From the NCBI GenBank assembly GCA_021784975.1, contig JAJYGU010000140.1, positions 1 to 6,882 on the forward strand: 6,882 bases of DNA, given 5' to 3'. A model generated the notes under the pieces. That model did no database searches. It was not told the origin of the DNA and worked only from the letters and a program-made list of their open reading frames with translations. A program made the translations under genes and the position numbers. Position 1 is the stretch's first letter. Each line of letters starts with the position of its first letter. Below are positions 5,515-6,882 of the stretch, piece after piece. This stretch comes from Planctomycetota bacterium (GTDB lineage Bacteria; Planctomycetota; Planctomycetia; Pirellulales; Thermoguttaceae).

Positions 5515-6738
5515 CTAACGCGCCACGCTAGGGGTTTTGCCGGCCGGCTGTCGATTGGCAGATCGCGCCGGCGGCGAAGCCGGTGCGGTGATTCCCGCCG
5601 GAAGCGTGCCGCCTTCCTGCGTCAGCAATTTGGCGGCGATCGCGTCTCGCGGCGTCAGTTTCACCGCCTCGATGAATTGATCGCGGGCCGCGTCCTTGTG
5701 ACCCTCCATCATGTATTGGAAGCCCAGCAAGAAGCGACCCTCGGCCGCCGACGGATGGTCAGTGACAAACTTTTCGAGCTTCCGCAGTTGTTCGGTATAG
5801 GGAGTCACGTTCTCGTAATAGCCGTACAGGGTCGCCCAATCAGGCACGTGACCCATGGCAAACACCGCATGGGCCTCCATGGCCGCTCCGCGGTATTCGC
5901 CCATGGCGAACAACGCCAGCATGGCCAGAGTGTGCACGTCGGGGTTTCGTGGATCATCCACGGCAGCGTGGGCCGCCAACCGGGCGGCGTTGCCGTAATC
6001 GCCTTGACGAAAGGCCGCCATTGCCTGGCTGTAGAAGTCCGAAGCCTCGCTCCCGCCGGCGGGCGGACCCGTCTCAGTCACCGTGGCGGCTGGCGTAACC
6101 GCGTACGTGCCAGGCCCATAGTCGTAATAGCTCCCATAAAGGTCACCGTACGGGGCATAGCCGTAATCGTAGTAGCCCGGCCCCCAGTAATCGGATCCCC
6201 AACCAAACGAATACCAGGGCCAGCCGTAGATGCCGAAGCCGAAGAAGTCGTCCAAATCTGGCTCGTGGTTGTTCCACCATCCGGCATTGTGGTTCCAGAT
6301 GCCGTTATTGCCGTAGAACCCGCGGTTGCCGTAGAACCCGTTGCCGTACAACCCGCGATTGAAGTTCCCTTCTCGGCCGGCGAAGGTTCCCAGGGTGCCA
6401 CGATTCTCGCCGGTAAACGCGCGGCCGCCGTTCCAGCCGCCGATGTTGCCACGGGAATAACCACCCAAGTTGCCGCCGGACCAGCCGCCGACGTGACCAC
6501 CTCCCCAACCGCCGCCTCCCCAACTGCCGCCTCCCCATCCGCCGCCGCGGCCACCTCCCCAACCGCCGCCGCCGAAATGACCCCCACCGCCAAAACCACC
6601 TCCGCCAAATCCACCTCCGCCATGTCCGCCCCCACCGCCCCCGCCACCACGGGCTTGGGCCATTGGCAGCGGAGCAAACGCGACCGCCAAAGCGGCGCTC
6701 ACCAACCAGATGAAAGCAATCCGAAGTTTCGCGGACAT
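5515..6738 (-). CDS. Secreted Gly/Tyr-rich protein with C-terminal TPR repeats
   Basis: A 407-residue protein from ATG 6738, chosen because AGGAGG lies 6 nt upstream (6745-6750) and the protein then opens with a classic signal peptide: MSAK, hydrophobic core to about residue 23, then PMAQA with cleavage near residue 29. The in-frame ATG at 6879 would place 47 Arg-rich residues before the signal peptide and is less likely. Residues 31-105 are extremely Gly-rich with spaced Trp/Phe/His (GGGGW, GGGGF). Residues 106-215 are rich in Gly, Asn, Tyr and Trp, with repeats such as LYGNGFYGNRGFYGNNG and a DYGYAPYGDLYGSYYDYG stretch. Residues 232-372 are soluble and helical with TPR-like units (about 234-267, 268-297 and 333-366). 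The tail is Pro/Ala-rich. It is likely exported to the periplasm or cell surface, with the TPR part as a protein-binding module and the Gly/aromatic part as a flexible, self-associating or envelope-contacting segment. No enzyme motif is visible. Function unknown. Confidence 0.85.
   Translation of the reverse strand: MSAKLRIAFIWLVSAALAVAFAPLPMAQARGGGGGGGGHGGGGFGGGGFGGGGHFGGGGWGGGRGGGWGGGSWGGGGWGGGHVGGWSGGNLGGYSRGNIGGWNGGRAFTGENRGTLGTFAGREGNFNRGLYGNGFYGNRGFYGNNGIWNHNAGWWNNHEPDLDDFFGFGIYGWPWYSFGWGSDYWGPGYYDYGYAPYGDLYGSYYDYGPGTYAVTPAATVTETGPPAGGSEASDFYSQAMAAFRQGDYGNAARLAAHAAVDDPRNPDVHTLAMLALFAMGEYRGAAMEAHAVFAMGHVPDWATLYGYYENVTPYTEQLRKLEKFVTDHPSAAEGRFLLGFQYMMEGHKDAARDQFIEAVKLTPRDAIAAKLLTQEGGTLPAGITAPASPPARSANRQPAGKTPSVAR
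6493..6648 (-). repeat. Gly-codon low-complexity repeat tract
   Basis: This tract encodes residues 31-82 of the secreted protein, almost all Gly. On the plus strand it shows recurrent 'ccgccgcctcccca' and 'ccaccgccaaaaccacctccgcc' type units of about 12-15 bp. Such tracts expand and contract by slippage, so length may vary among relatives. They also create long shadow open frames on the same strand, which are not genes. Confidence 0.8.
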
Positions 6739-6882
6739 CTTCCGCCTCCTCTCGCGACAGCCAAAACAGGCACGCCACCCCCACGGTCCCCGGCTGCCTC
6801 TCAGACCACCCTGCTGCCTCGTGCTCATGACGTGCCTACGTCGACAACACCTCGCGATCATCCTGATCCACGAACGCATGAT
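6739..6882. other. Upstream region of the Gly-rich/TPR gene; no other gene seen
   Basis: Apart from the AGGAGG ribosome site at 6745-6750, I see no convincing -35/-10 pair here. The frame continues open upstream on the minus strand to an ATG at 6879, but the implied peptide (many Arg, Cys, Gly) is not signal-peptide-like and is judged non-coding leader. The promoter probably lies within this stretch or beyond the window edge. Confidence 0.4.

Noticed and set aside
6078..6784. Alternative minus-strand frames over the Gly-rich gene
   Set aside because: They are Ala/Val-rich or Arg/Trp-rich products of reading the GGN repeat tract in the wrong frame. The signal peptide, AGGAGG site and TPR repeats belong to the 5515-6738 frame.

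Overview
The window is GC-rich (strong G/C bias at third codon positions) and holds four protein genes. The likely source is a planctomycete-type bacterium. This is an inference from gene style: a secreted WD40 propeller protein, a secreted Gly/Tyr-rich protein with a TPR tail, a planctomycete-like MFS transporter, and short palindromic and tandem intergenic repeats. No rRNA, tRNA, CRISPR array or complete mobile element was seen.

Layout. (1) Positions 1-2404, minus strand: a long gene cut by the left edge. It encodes a fusion of an N-terminal acyl-ACP-reductase-like (AAR) domain with a C-terminal class III PLP aminotransferase. The architecture implies an acyl thioester to aldehyde to amine route. 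(2) Positions 2405-2697: intergenic DNA with a sigma70-like promoter for the fusion gene, GC hairpins, and a short 10-bp tandem repeat that forms a 14-bp perfect inverted repeat. (3) Positions 2698-3843, minus: an exported seven-bladed WD40 beta-propeller starting at GTG. (4) Positions 3844-4112: a divergent control region with one promoter per direction and a structured leader for the transporter. (5) Positions 4113-5426, plus: a 12-TM MFS permease, best started at TTG 4113, with a REP-like palindrome embedded in frame in its central loop. (6) Positions 5427-5514: a convergent spacer with a strong hairpin. (7) Positions 5515-6738, minus: a secreted Gly-rich/Tyr-rich protein with C-terminal TPR repeats.

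The genes do not form an obvious operon. The WD40 gene and the fusion gene share a strand but are separated by about 290 bp carrying their own signals. The MFS gene is divergent from the WD40 gene and convergent with the TPR gene. The most notable items are the AAR-aminotransferase fusion, where key catalytic residues of both halves are recognisable, and the palindromic repeat read through as coding sequence in the transporter.
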